Program-made: the position numbers and the translations under genes | Shown: positions 24,647 to 34,307 of the stretch, in pieces | Position numbering within the stretch: the stretch's first letter is position 1 | Layout of the letters: each line of letters begins with the position of its first letter | DNA from: Neobacillus rhizosphaerae | GTDB taxonomy: Bacteria > Bacillota > Bacilli > Bacillales > Cytobacillaceae | DNA: 64,000 bases | Assembly (NCBI RefSeq): GCF_937468385.1 | Contig: NZ_CALBWS010000020.1 | Coordinates: 1-64,000, forward strand | Direction of reading: 5' to 3' | The notes under the pieces: model-generated | Databases searched by the model: none | Seen by the model: only the letters and a program-made list of their open reading frames with translations | What the model was told of the DNA's origin: nothing

Positions 24647-25861
24647 ATGGGTAATTTAAAGGCCTTTTTTAAAAGTGGACATTTACCGACATTACTATCA
24701 TCCTTTCTTTATTTTGATATTAGTTTCATGATCTGGGTAATGTTAGGGGCAACCTCTACATTTATTGTTCAGGATTTTGGATTGTCACCAGCAGAAAAAG
24801 GGCTAATGGTTGGGATCCCTATTTTAGGGGGATCCCTGCTCCGGATCCCGATGGGTCTGCTTGCCGATCGCTTTGGCGGAAAGCGAATGGGTATGATCGG
24901 AATGATGCTGACGATGCTTCCGCTTTTTTGGGGAATGTGGTTTGGGAATTCATTAACGGAAGTTCAGGCATTTGGATTTCTACTAGGGATAGCAGGTGCA
25001 AGCTTTGCTGTTGCTCTGCCTCTTGCAAGCCGTTGGTATCCTCTCGAACATCAAGGTCTGGCGATGGGGATAGCTGGAGCAGGAAATAGTGGCACCGTAT
25101 TGGCGACTTTGTTTGCCCCTCGAATTGCCCAAGCCTTTGGCTGGCATGGTGTATTCGGTTTTGCACTTATTCCACTATTTGCAGCATTTATCATTTTTGC
25201 CATTTTTGCAAAGGACAGTCCCAATACACCTAAGCCTCAAAAGCTTTCACAGTACTTAGGCATTGTAAAAATCAAAGAAACATGGATTTTTAGCTTCTTT
25301 TACAGCTTATCGTTTGGCGGTTTTGTTGGTTTAACAAGTTACCTTGCTATCTTCTTTGTCGATCAATATGGAATTAGTAAAGTTACGGCGGGAGACTTTG
25401 TTACCATCACCGTCTTTGCCGGAAGTTTTGTTAGACCAATCGGCGGATATATAGCAGATCGGCTTGGAGGTATAAATCTCCTTATTAAATTGTTTACCTT
25501 AGCAGCAGCTGTACTTTGTATAATCGGTTTCCTTCCATCCATTTATGTAACTCTCCCTCTGTTTATCATCGCTATGCTTATTTTTGGTATTGCAAACGGA
25601 GCGATTTTTCAAGTGATTCCAACAAGATTTCCACGAGAGGTAGGGATTTTTACAGGATTCGTTGGTGCTGCGGGTGGATTGGGTGGTTTCTTTTTGCCAA
25701 ATATTCTTGGAACCTTTAAGGAAATTACCGGCACATATGCCTTCGGTTTTTGGTGGATTGCCGCCACCTATATTGCTGCTCTCATCATCACTGTTTGGCT
25801 GCAACATTCTTGGGAAAAAAGTAACATCAAGGACTCCACTCCTGGTCTAAAAGCAATTTAA
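24647..25861 (+). CDS. NarK-type nitrate transporter (second of two)
   Basis: A 404-residue MFS porter, clearly different in sequence from the upstream one. It has LRIPMGLLADRFGGKRMG, GIAGASFAVALPLASRWYP, GIAGAGNSGTVLATLFAPR and GSFVRPIGGYIADRLGG. It belongs to the branch often annotated nitrate/H+ symporter (NarK1 or NasA-like), while the neighbour looks more like the nitrate/nitrite exchanger branch; that division is inferred. The start at 24647 follows TAGGAGTG. narG begins 52 nt after its stop. Confidence 0.85.
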   Translation: MGNLKAFFKSGHLPTLLSSFLYFDISFMIWVMLGATSTFIVQDFGLSPAEKGLMVGIPILGGSLLRIPMGLLADRFGGKRMGMIGMMLTMLPLFWGMWFGNSLTEVQAFGFLLGIAGASFAVALPLASRWYPLEHQGLAMGIAGAGNSGTVLATLFAPRIAQAFGWHGVFGFALIPLFAAFIIFAIFAKDSPNTPKPQKLSQYLGIVKIKETWIFSFFYSLSFGGFVGLTSYLAIFFVDQYGISKVTAGDFVTITVFAGSFVRPIGGYIADRLGGINLLIKLFTLAAAVLCIIGFLPSIYVTLPLFIIAMLIFGIANGAIFQVIPTRFPREVGIFTGFVGAAGGLGGFFLPNILGTFKEITGTYAFGFWWIAATYIAALIITVWLQHSWEKSNIKDSTPGLKAI

Positions 25862-25913
25862 TAACAACGGCTGGAATGAGGAACTATGCACTGAAAGAAG
25901 AAGGGAGATTGAA

Positions 25914-28900
25914 ATGAAAACAAAATCTGGTAACTTCTTAAAAAAGCTTCGTTACTTTAAACCAATTGATACTTTATCAGATGGTTGGAGCCAGCTGACA
26001 GCTGGGAATCGAGAATGGGAAAATGTATATCGTCAGCGTTGGTCGCATGATAAGGTTGTCAGAACAACACATGGCGTAAACTGTACAGGATCGTGCAGCT
26101 GGAAGGTATTTGTAAAGGAAGGTATTATCACATGGGAAAACCAGCAGACAGATTATCCAAGCTGTGGACCCGATATGCCGGAATTTGAACCTAGGGGTTG
26201 TCCTCGTGGGGCAAGCTTTTCCTGGTACGTGTATAGCCCGCTTCGTGTGAAATATCCTTATGTTCGCGGGGTTCTCCTAAAATTATACCGTGAAGCATTG
26301 AAGCAGGAAAACGATCCGGTAAAAGCCTGGGCAAGTATAGTAGAAAATCCTGAAAAGGCAAAGGAATATAAATCCGCCCGCGGTAAAGGAGGTTTCATCC
26401 GTGCTACAAAGGAAGAGGTCAATGAAATGATTTCCGCTTCGCTTATTTATACCACGAAGAAATTCGGACCTGACCGGATTGCTGGATTTACCCCTATACC
26501 AGCGATGTCGATGGTTAGTTATGCAGCGGGTTCCCGCTTTTTATCGATGCTAGGCGCCCCGATGCTTAGCTTCTATGACTGGTATGCTGATCTGCCTCCA
26601 GCATCCCCACAAATCTGGGGTGAGCAAACGGATGTCCCGGAGAGCAGCGACTGGTATAACTCCGGGTATATCATGATGTGGGGCTCTAATGTGCCGATGA
26701 CAAGAACACCTGACGCCCACTTTATGACAGAGGTACGCTATAAAGGAACAAAAGTGGTAACTGTCAGCCCGGACTATGCAGAAAATGTAAAATTTGCGGA
26801 TGACTGGCTTCCCATCCAACCAGGGGAAGATGCCGCTCTGGCACAGGCGATGACCCATGTTATTTTAAAAGAGTTTTATGTTGACAAGAAGACGGATTAC
26901 TTTTTTGAATACGCCCAAAAATATACCGATCTTCCTTATTTGATTACGTTAAAACAAAACGGCTCCGCTTATATTTCTGATCGTTTTTTAACCGCAAGTG
27001 ACTTAGGTATGCCATTTACACATGCAGAATGGAAAACAGCTGTCATCGATCAACAGACAGGAAAAATTGTCATTCCTAACGGTAGTATTGGACATCGCTG
27101 GGGGAACAAAGGCCAGTGGAACCTACTGCAACAGGATGAACAGGGAAATCCTTTTGAACCGGAGTTAACCGTTCTTGGTCAGGAAGATCACATTGTTGAT
27201 ATCGACTTCCCGTTTTTTGATCGTGACGAAACACGAACATTTTCACGTCCTGTTCCCGTAAAGAAAGTTGTCAAAGCTTCCGGAGAAGAAATCTATGTGA
27301 CGACGGTGTTTGATCTTATGCTTGCTCACTATGGGGTGAATCGTGAGGAACTGGGCAAAGGGAAATCATTTAGCTATGAAGACCCCCAGCCATACACACC
27401 TGCATGGCAGGAAAAATATACAGGAATAGACAAGAAGTTAGTCGTAAAAATTGCCAGAGAATTTGCCGAAAATGCCGTCGATACAAAGGGACGTTCTATG
27501 ATTATCATGGGTGCCGGAATTAATCACTGGTTTAACGGTGACACCATTTACCGAAGCATTTTAAATCTTGTGTTATTGACAGGTTCACAAGGAGTTAATG
27601 GCGGCGGCTGGGCCCATTACGTCGGCCAAGAAAAATGCCGCGTTCCCGAAGGCTGGGGAACAATTGCCTTTGGCCGTGACTGGTCAATGCCGCCGCGCCT
27701 GCAAAATGCCACGTCTTTCTATTATTTTGCCACTGATCAATGGCGCTATGAGGAAACAAAGATGAATGAGCTTGCCTCACCACTTGTAAAAAAGGCAAGA
27801 TACCGACATTCTGCCGATTACAACGTTCTTGCCGCAAGATTAGGCTGGCTGCCTTCTTATCCGCAATTTAATCGGAACTCTTTAGAGCTGTATGAAGAGG
27901 CACAAAAGGCCGGTGCCCAAACAACCGATGCTGCCCTAAAGTATGTGGTCAATGAGTTAAAGACAGGAAAGATGGAGTTTGCGATTGAAGACCCAGATCA
28001 TCCTGTCAACTTCCCAAGAAACTTATTCGTTTGGCGTTCCAATCTCATTTCAAGCTCGGGAAAAGGACATGAATATTTCTTGAAGCACCTGCTCGGTACC
28101 TCTAATGGATTGCTTGGAGAAGAAAATCATTCGCTGAAGCCCGAGGAAATGAAGTGGAGAGCTGAGGGCGCAGAAGGGAAACTAGATCTCCTTGTCTCCA
28201 TCGATTTCCGGATGGCGGGGAATGCCCTTTATTCCGATATTGTCTTACCTGCCGCAACTTGGTATGAAAAACATGATATTAGCAGTACAGATATGCATCC
28301 GTTCGTTCATCCATTCAACCCGGCAATTAACCCACCTTGGGAAGCACAATCGGATTGGGACACTTTTAAAGGAATTGCCAAAACTTTTTCAAAGATGGCT
28401 GAAGAGCACTTCCCGAAACCAATAAAGGATCTCGTAACAGTCCCGCTTCAGCATGATACACCTGATGAAATAGCCCAGCCTTTCGGCAAGGTCCTTGATT
28501 GGAAAAAAGGAGAAGCTGAAGCCGTGCCGGGTGTCACGATGCCTCGAATGATGTATGTAGACCGTGATTATAAGAAAATTTATGAAAAGTTTATTGCACT
28601 TGGGCCGCTTGTGGAGAAGAATCCTGTTGGTGCACACGGAATTTCATTTTCTGTCGCAGACCAATATCAGCAGCTGAAGGATATGAACGGGACAGTCGAA
28701 ATCGAGGGGATATCTTATGGTATGCCAAGCATTGAGACAGGACGCCAGGCAGCAGAAGCAATGATGACATTATCAAGTGCCACAAACGGGCAAGTGGCGA
28801 TGAAGGCTTGGGAAGCAGAAGAAGCAAAAACGGGTCTTTCCTTAAAGGATATTGCTGAAGACCAGGCTTCTGTTCACCATACCTTTCAGGACATTTCCAT

Positions 28901-29606
28901 TCAGCCGCGTAAGGTGATTCCAACTCCAGTGTTTACTGGGTCAAATAAAGGGAATAAACGATATTCACCGTTTACGACTAATATTGAAAGATTTGTCCCT
29001 TTCAGAACATTAACGGGACGGCAGCATTTTTATCTTGATCATGAAATTATCAGCGAATACGGGGAAAATTTCCCGATTTATAAACCAACATTACCGGAAA
29101 TGGTTTTTTCCAGCCGTGATAAAAAACCGAAGGAACAGGAGAATGAAATCACCCTTCGCTATTTAACACCACATGGCAAATGGAATATTCATAGTACCTA
29201 CCAAGATAACTTGACGATGCTAACTCTTTTCCGGGGAGGGCCACATGTATGGATGAGTGAAAAAGATGCGGAACAGGCGGGGATCCAAGATAATGATTGG
29301 GTTGAAGTATACAACCGTAATGGTGTAGTAGCGGCAAGGGCTGTAACAAGTCATAAAATGCCAAAAGGAACGTTGTATATGTACCATGCTCAGGATAAAC
29401 ACATTAATACTCCAGGTACGACGATTACCGGTGAACGCGCGGGAACGCATAACAGTCCGACAAAAATCCATGTGAAGCCAACCCAAATTATTGGCGGCTA
29501 TGCCCAGCTTAGCTATGGGTTTAACTACTATGGTCCAATCGGAAACCAACGTGATATTTACGTGTCCGTACGGAAGATGAAGGAGGTGCCTTGGCTTGAA
29601 GATTAA
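25914..29606 (+). CDS. narG: Respiratory nitrate reductase alpha subunit
   Basis: A 1230-residue molybdenum enzyme subunit that reduces nitrate to nitrite on the inner side of the membrane. The N-terminal FS0 cluster ligands are visible in THGVNCTGSCSWKVFV and the later cysteine in TDYPSCGPD; the Mo-ligand aspartate lies in SFYDWYADLPPASPQ. The length agrees with NarG (about 1220-1250). The C-terminal dinucleotide-binding region (TPHGKWNIHSTYQDN, GERAGTHNSPTKIH) is complete. It overlaps narH by 11 nt and heads a complete narGHJI set. Confidence 0.97.
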   Translation: MKTKSGNFLKKLRYFKPIDTLSDGWSQLTAGNREWENVYRQRWSHDKVVRTTHGVNCTGSCSWKVFVKEGIITWENQQTDYPSCGPDMPEFEPRGCPRGASFSWYVYSPLRVKYPYVRGVLLKLYREALKQENDPVKAWASIVENPEKAKEYKSARGKGGFIRATKEEVNEMISASLIYTTKKFGPDRIAGFTPIPAMSMVSYAAGSRFLSMLGAPMLSFYDWYADLPPASPQIWGEQTDVPESSDWYNSGYIMMWGSNVPMTRTPDAHFMTEVRYKGTKVVTVSPDYAENVKFADDWLPIQPGEDAALAQAMTHVILKEFYVDKKTDYFFEYAQKYTDLPYLITLKQNGSAYISDRFLTASDLGMPFTHAEWKTAVIDQQTGKIVIPNGSIGHRWGNKGQWNLLQQDEQGNPFEPELTVLGQEDHIVDIDFPFFDRDETRTFSRPVPVKKVVKASGEEIYVTTVFDLMLAHYGVNREELGKGKSFSYEDPQPYTPAWQEKYTGIDKKLVVKIAREFAENAVDTKGRSMIIMGAGINHWFNGDTIYRSILNLVLLTGSQGVNGGGWAHYVGQEKCRVPEGWGTIAFGRDWSMPPRLQNATSFYYFATDQWRYEETKMNELASPLVKKARYRHSADYNVLAARLGWLPSYPQFNRNSLELYEEAQKAGAQTTDAALKYVVNELKTGKMEFAIEDPDHPVNFPRNLFVWRSNLISSSGKGHEYFLKHLLGTSNGLLGEENHSLKPEEMKWRAEGAEGKLDLLVSIDFRMAGNALYSDIVLPAATWYEKHDISSTDMHPFVHPFNPAINPPWEAQSDWDTFKGIAKTFSKMAEEHFPKPIKDLVTVPLQHDTPDEIAQPFGKVLDWKKGEAEAVPGVTMPRMMYVDRDYKKIYEKFIALGPLVEKNPVGAHGISFSVADQYQQLKDMNGTVEIEGISYGMPSIETGRQAAEAMMTLSSATNGQVAMKAWEAEEAKTGLSLKDIAEDQASVHHTFQDISIQPRKVIPTPVFTGSNKGNKRYSPFTTNIERFVPFRTLTGRQHFYLDHEIISEYGENFPIYKPTLPEMVFSSRDKKPKEQENEITLRYLTPHGKWNIHSTYQDNLTMLTLFRGGPHVWMSEKDAEQAGIQDNDWVEVYNRNGVVAARAVTSHKMPKGTLYMYHAQDKHINTPGTTITGERAGTHNSPTKIHVKPTQIIGGYAQLSYGFNYYGPIGNQRDIYVSVRKMKEVPWLED

Positions 29607-31107
29607 AGCACAAGTATCGATGGTGATGAACTTAGACAAATGTATTGGGTGTCATACCTGCAGTGTTACTTGTAAAAACACATGGACGAACCGCCCGGGA
29701 GCGGAGTATATCTGGTTTAATAATGTGGAAACAAAGCCGGGGGTTGGCTATCCGATTGAATGGGAAAATCAGGAGAAGCATAAAGGGGGCTGGGCTTTAA
29801 AAAACAATCAGCTCGAATTAAAATCCGGAAGTAAGTTGAGTAAACTTGCTCTTGGAAAAATCTTTCACAATCCTGATCTGCCAACGATTGATGAATATTA
29901 TGAGCCATGGACCTATGATTATGAAAAATTGTTAAACAGCCCACAGAAGAGACATCAGCCTGTTGCCCGGCCCAAATCACTATTAACCGGGGAAACAATG
30001 GAGCTTGAATGGGGACCAAACTGGGAGGATAATCTAGCTGGTGCCCATGTAACAGGACAGAAGGATCCGAATATAAGGAAGCTTGGAGAGGCAATCAAGC
30101 TTGAATTTGAACAAGCCTTTATGATGTATATGCCCCGGATTTGTGAGCATTGCTTAAATCCTGGATGTGTCGCCTCCTGTCCTTCAGGTGCAATTTATAA
30201 AAGGGATGAAGACGGGATTGTGCTAGTTGACCAAGAGCAGTGCCGCGGCTGGAGATACTGTATGACAGGCTGTCCTTATAAAAAGGTTTATTTTAACTGG
30301 GAGACGCAAAAGGCAGAAAAATGTACCTTTTGTTTCCCGAGAATTGAAGCAGGACTACCAACTGTTTGTTCGGAAACATGTACAGGTCGTATCCGTTATA
30401 TCGGAATCCTTCTTTATGATGCTGACAGGGTGAAAGAAGTGGCATCGACACCTAATGAAAAAGATTTATACAAGGAGCAGCTAAGCTTGTTCCTAGATCC
30501 AAATGACCCTGAAGTGATCGAGCAGGCTAAAAAAGACGGCATTTCTGAGGATTGGTTAGAAGCAGCCCGTAAATCGCCTATCTATAAACTGGCGATTAAA
30601 TATAAAATTGCTCTTCCGCTTCATCCGGAATATCGTACATTACCGATGGTTTGGTATGTTCCCCCGCTTAGTCCATTTACAACCATGTTCGAGGGAAAGG
30701 ATATAAACAGCACTTTAGAAGAGATGTTTCCTGCTATCAGCCAAATGAGAATCCCACTGGAATACCTGGCCAACATGCTGACAGCCGGAGACACAGACGT
30801 CATCAAGCAAGTACTAGAAAAGATGGTCATCATGCGTCATCATATGCGGGCAAAAACATTGGGGAAAAAACCAAATGAACAAATGCTTAAACAGATTGGA
30901 ATGACAACGGAAGTAATCGAAGAAATGTATCGCTTGCTTGCAATCGCAAAATACGAAGATCGCTTTGTTATTCCTCCTGCTCATAAGGAACACTTCAACA
31001 ATCTATACGGCGAGCAAGGGTCAATCGGATATAGCTTTGACTGTAATACTTGTAAAGTAGGTGGATATGATGGAGCAAAAGATGAATTCCATGTTCTCAA
31101 AAGATGA
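29596..31107 (+). CDS. narH: Respiratory nitrate reductase beta subunit
   Basis: A 503-residue iron-sulfur protein that carries electrons from NarI to NarG. Four ferredoxin-like cysteine groups are present: CIGCHTCSVTC, CEHCLNPGCVASC, CRGWRYCMTGC and CTFCFPRIEAGLPTVCSETC. In the third group tryptophan replaces a cysteine, the NarH hallmark of a [3Fe-4S] cluster. The start is TTG at 29596, inside the end of narG, behind AGGAGGTG. The C-terminus overlaps narJ. Confidence 0.97.
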   Translation: MKIKAQVSMVMNLDKCIGCHTCSVTCKNTWTNRPGAEYIWFNNVETKPGVGYPIEWENQEKHKGGWALKNNQLELKSGSKLSKLALGKIFHNPDLPTIDEYYEPWTYDYEKLLNSPQKRHQPVARPKSLLTGETMELEWGPNWEDNLAGAHVTGQKDPNIRKLGEAIKLEFEQAFMMYMPRICEHCLNPGCVASCPSGAIYKRDEDGIVLVDQEQCRGWRYCMTGCPYKKVYFNWETQKAEKCTFCFPRIEAGLPTVCSETCTGRIRYIGILLYDADRVKEVASTPNEKDLYKEQLSLFLDPNDPEVIEQAKKDGISEDWLEAARKSPIYKLAIKYKIALPLHPEYRTLPMVWYVPPLSPFTTMFEGKDINSTLEEMFPAISQMRIPLEYLANMLTAGDTDVIKQVLEKMVIMRHHMRAKTLGKKPNEQMLKQIGMTTEVIEEMYRLLAIAKYEDRFVIPPAHKEHFNNLYGEQGSIGYSFDCNTCKVGGYDGAKDEFHVLKR

Positions 31108-31642
31108 GGCCGAGGTTAGAGACACATTCAAAATGATTTCCTATCTACTCCAGTATCCAGATAAAAGGTGGATGCAATGGAGAGAACTGGTTGAGGAGGT
31201 TGAAGACTTTGAAAATCCTTCAATCAAAAACCCACTTGCCTCTTTTTTGGAAGCAATTGGGGATATTTCACTAGATGATTTGGAACAGGATTATGTAGAC
31301 TTGTTTGACTTTAACCCAGCGTGCTCCCTTTCGTTAAGCTACTTAAAAACTGGTGAAAACCGGGAACGAGGACAAATTTTAGTAGAGTTAAAGACATTGT
31401 ATAAAGAATATGGCTTTGAAATGACGGATGAGGAGCTTTCTGATTATTTGCCCGTTGTATTAGAATTTGCCTCGGTTGCCCCGCTTCGAATTTCTAGAAA
31501 TCTGTTAGGAAGCTTGCGCGAACCGATTGAAAAATTGAAGAATGAGTTAGAAACGTTGAAAAGTCCGTATCTATTTTTGATAACCGGTTGTCTGTCCGGA
31601 ATGGAATTACTTGAAAAAATCATTTTAGGTAGGAGGGAATAG
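31070..31642 (+). CDS. narJ: Nitrate reductase assembly chaperone
   Basis: A 190-residue soluble all-helical protein of the NarJ/TorD family that helps insert the molybdenum cofactor into NarG before membrane attachment. Characteristic stretches are MISYLLQYPDKRW, DLEQDYVDLFDFNP, SLSLSYLKTGENRERGQIL and DYLPVVLEF. Several starts overlap the end of narH; ATG 31070 is best placed after AAGTAGGTGG. It ends 3 nt before narI. Confidence 0.92.
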   Translation: MEQKMNSMFSKDEAEVRDTFKMISYLLQYPDKRWMQWRELVEEVEDFENPSIKNPLASFLEAIGDISLDDLEQDYVDLFDFNPACSLSLSYLKTGENRERGQILVELKTLYKEYGFEMTDEELSDYLPVVLEFASVAPLRISRNLLGSLREPIEKLKNELETLKSPYLFLITGCLSGMELLEKIILGRRE

Positions 31643-31645
31643 AAG

Positions 31646-32320
31646 GTGCTTCAATTTCTTTGGGTTATTTTCCCCTATCTAATGATTACCAATTTTATTG
31701 TCGGGCATATTTACCGTTACAATGTGGATCAATTATCATGGACCGCTAAATCTAGTGAGTTTTTGGAGAAAAAGAATTTAAAATGGGGCAGTATGTTATT
31801 TCATATTGGGATCTTGTTTGTGTTTGTCGGGCATATCGCCGGTCTTCTTGTTCCTAAATCTCTCCTGGAAAGTCTCGGGGTTAGTGAATCGTTATATCAT
31901 GTGGGAGCTGTATATGGAGGAGGGCTTGCCGGGATTATTACCTTGATTGGGATTCTCATTTTGTTGAATCGTCGTCTTACAAATAAACGGGTGCGGGTTA
32001 CCAGTGATACTAGTGACGTGATTACAGTGATCCTCATCTTTCTGATTATCTTGATTGGAATCTATAATACATTAATTGGGAACAGGCTCCATCCCGATTT
32101 TGACTATCGAGAAACCATTAGTCCTTGGTTCAGGGGCTTGCTCACTTTTGTGCCGGACCCATCGTTAATGAAAAGCGCACCTATTGGCTTTCAGCTCCAT
32201 ATCTTGGTCTCGTTCTCCCTTATCGGAATATGGCCCTTTACTCGACTTGTGCATGTTTGGAGTGTCCCGCTTACCTATTTCAAACGGCGCTATATCATCT
32301 ATCGGAAAAGAGCTGGCTAA
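31646..32320 (+). CDS. narI: Respiratory nitrate reductase gamma subunit (cytochrome b)
   Basis: A 224-residue membrane protein with five hydrophobic segments that oxidises menaquinol and passes electrons to NarH through two b hemes. Histidines suited as heme ligands lie in NFIVGHIYRYN, MLFHIGILFVFVGHIAGLL and near the C-terminus in FQLHILVSF and FTRLVHVWSVP. The start is GTG at 31646 behind AGGAGGG. A long nested hairpin follows the gene. Confidence 0.95.
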   Translation: MLQFLWVIFPYLMITNFIVGHIYRYNVDQLSWTAKSSEFLEKKNLKWGSMLFHIGILFVFVGHIAGLLVPKSLLESLGVSESLYHVGAVYGGGLAGIITLIGILILLNRRLTNKRVRVTSDTSDVITVILIFLIILIGIYNTLIGNRLHPDFDYRETISPWFRGLLTFVPDPSLMKSAPIGFQLHILVSFSLIGIWPFTRLVHVWSVPLTYFKRRYIIYRKRAG

Positions 32321-32349
32321 GGATCCGCTCTTGCCCTAGAAGAATTTCA

Positions 32350-32466
32350 AGGATGTCTCATTGTCAGACCCCTTTATCACGATATACAGGAAAAGTCCAA
32401 TTCAACTTTTACTATATATTGTGTTTAGAGCGAGGGGTCAGACTATTTTGAGACATCCTCTTTTTT
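32350..32466 (+). terminator. Long nested inverted repeat after narI, terminator-like
   Basis: Outer arms AGGATGTCTCA (32350-32360) and TGAGACATCCT (32449-32459) pair perfectly and are followed by CTTTTTT. Inside, GTCAGACCCC (32363-32372) and GGGGTCAGAC (32434-32443) pair at 9 of 10. The 61-nt inner loop is unusual for a plain terminator and suggests an inserted or miniature element serving as one. Confidence 0.6.
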
Positions 32467-32480
32467 ATTGAAAGTCTGTA

Positions 32481-32530
32481 TTTTACAAAAACTATATTGT
32501 AAAACGGGGGATAAAGGTGTAAAATTACAC
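32481..32530 (+). promoter_or_regulatory. Promoter and dyads upstream of the membrane/PstS-like gene
   Basis: TTGTAA (32497-32502), 17 nt, TAAAAT (32520-32525) fits a sigma-A promoter. It is bracketed by TTTTACAA/TTGTAAAA (32481-32488, 32497-32504) and overlapped at the -10 by the perfect palindrome GTGTAAAATTACAC (32517-32530), a candidate repressor site of unknown owner. Confidence 0.5.
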
Positions 32531-32582
32531 TTATAAATATTGGTAAATATACATACATTTTACTGTGAAAGGGAGGATTAAC

Positions 32583-34043
32583 ATGGGAAAAAAACTTTTG
32601 CTACTGTTAGTGAATTTCGGTGTAATGCCTTTTGTATTGTCTATCTTTTCTTTTATCATAATGATTACGGGGCTAGATGATATCATCATTGCTGCACTTC
32701 TGCCTCTTAGTATTGGCGGTATTCTCGTAGGCTTTTTACTAAATAAGAAGCGGGCTCAGTCCGGCAAATTGACAGGGCTTTTCACACTCTACCTTCTGCC
32801 GCTTGCCTATACTGCAGTATTATGGACTGTTTTTATGCTGATCAGCGGCGGGTTTTATGGGGCAAACTCCTGGTTTTACTATAGTATATTTCATCTGGCA
32901 CTCGCACCCATCTATTTTATCGCCATGTTTAGTGGTGAAGGAAGATTGTTTCTATGGGCACCGTTAGCCTACGAGCTAGCATTTGTCATTGGGGTATTCA
33001 TTGCAGTCTTAACAAGCAGGGTACGATCAGCTTTTAATAGGAGGCAATTGCTGTCTGTCTTGTCAGTGTTTGTCCTTGCGCTGGGTACGGGTGTTGCTGT
33101 TCAGTGGCAGCGCAGTCAAACGGTTTTGCCATCCTATGGTTTTAAATATGGTGGGGGCTACTCTAGTACGGACTTAACCCCGTATGAGGTGACGAATCCA
33201 GAAAACAAGCTGCCAAAGCTTACGGAAGCACCGACCTTTACAATCAAAAAACCTAGTGAAATGCCGATTTTAGACGGAGCAGAAGCGGCATTTCCGGTGT
33301 ACTCAGCCTTTGCGAATGCAGCCTATGAGAATATTGAAAAAGAGAGCGGTGAAGCCGGGAAAATCGTTAGTTTTACCAATACGATTTATGCATATGAACA
33401 CTTATTAGCGGGGGAAGTAGATATTTACTTTGGTGCCGTGCCATCAAAAGAGCAGCAGGAAATGGCGAAGGAAGCGGGAAAAGAACTGGTTATGACGCCT
33501 ATTGGCAAGGAAGCCTTCGTCTTTTTTGTCAATCCAAGCAATCAAGTGGATAGCTTAAAAGTTTCTGAGATTAAAGACATCTACTCTGGAAAATTCAAAA
33601 ATTGGAGCGATGTTGGCGGAAAGAATAAGAAAATTATTGCCTTTCAACGTCCGAAAAATTCTGGAAGCCAAACACTTTTGGAAAAGATTATGGGTGGAAC
33701 GCCGATTATGAAGCCACTGAAGGAAGATGTACCTGAAGGAATGGGCGGGATTATCGAGCAGGTTGCTGATTATCGGAACTATGACAATTCGATTGGCTTT
33801 TCATTCCGCTTCTTTGCAACCGGGATGAAGGCCAATCCAAATATTAAACTACTGGCAATCAATGGAATTGAACCAAATCCGGAAAACATCGCGAGCAGTA
33901 AGTATCCATTCACCGCCACCCTATACGCAATAACGCTTAAGGACAACCCAAAACCAACCATTCAACCATTCCTAGAATGGATGCAAGGACCACAAGGGCA
34001 AGAAATTGTTGAAAGAATTGGATATATTAAAGCAGTTGAGTAG
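32583..34043 (+). CDS. Multi-span membrane protein fused to a PstS-like substrate-binding domain
   Basis: A 486-residue protein. The first ~185 residues carry about five to six membrane segments (LLLLLVNFGVMPFVLSIFSF, FTLYLLPLAYTAVLWTVFML, LAYELAFVIGVFIAVLT). Residues ~225-486 form a PBP-like domain of the PstS type (DGAEAAFPVYSAFANAAYE, DIYSGKFKNWSDVGG, PKNSGSQTLLEKIMGG, EWMQGPQGQEIVERIGYI). In PstS these motifs bind phosphate; related domains bind other oxyanions. A tethered receptor is the simplest reading, possibly a sensor because no ABC partners are adjacent. The start at 32583 follows GGGAGG. It lies 262 nt after narI with its own promoter. Confidence 0.72.
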   Translation: MGKKLLLLLVNFGVMPFVLSIFSFIIMITGLDDIIIAALLPLSIGGILVGFLLNKKRAQSGKLTGLFTLYLLPLAYTAVLWTVFMLISGGFYGANSWFYYSIFHLALAPIYFIAMFSGEGRLFLWAPLAYELAFVIGVFIAVLTSRVRSAFNRRQLLSVLSVFVLALGTGVAVQWQRSQTVLPSYGFKYGGGYSSTDLTPYEVTNPENKLPKLTEAPTFTIKKPSEMPILDGAEAAFPVYSAFANAAYENIEKESGEAGKIVSFTNTIYAYEHLLAGEVDIYFGAVPSKEQQEMAKEAGKELVMTPIGKEAFVFFVNPSNQVDSLKVSEIKDIYSGKFKNWSDVGGKNKKIIAFQRPKNSGSQTLLEKIMGGTPIMKPLKEDVPEGMGGIIEQVADYRNYDNSIGFSFRFFATGMKANPNIKLLAINGIEPNPENIASSKYPFTATLYAITLKDNPKPTIQPFLEWMQGPQGQEIVERIGYIKAVE

Positions 34044-34090
34044 GGTGTCAGGCACCATCGGTGGACATTTGCCCGCGTGGAGTGGACATG
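34043..34090. repeat. GGTGTCAGGCACC hairpin repeat, member 8
   Basis: GGTGTCAGGCACC at 34044-34056 overlaps the stop codon region of the preceding gene; the core TCGGTGGACATTTGCCC and GTGGACATG follows; no right arm. Confidence 0.78.
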
Positions 34091-34307
34091 ATGTGTTTTT
34101 GCCGAAATGAAAAAGCGGGGAGCATCTCTAGTAGTTCTGTTTTGAAGTAGAAAACAAAGAAAAGATACCAAATTCTGTTCCAAAATAACATAGAAACATT
34201 ATAATTTTATAAGAAATAGCATCAGATTTAAGGTCATTCTAGGAAAAAGTAAATACACTAAACTGTCGGAAAAGGATTCTAAAACATTATATGAAAGCAT
34301 TACAGAC
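34091..34307. other. Intergenic stretch, nothing recognised
   Basis: AT-rich spacer within the 409-bp gap between convergent genes. I found no gene, repeat or dyad here. The stretch 34339-34452 beyond the terminator is also featureless. Confidence 0.4.

Noticed and set aside
32125..32451. 108-codon frame overlapping the end of narI
   Set aside because: It is a shadow of narI and of the nested inverted repeat in another frame.
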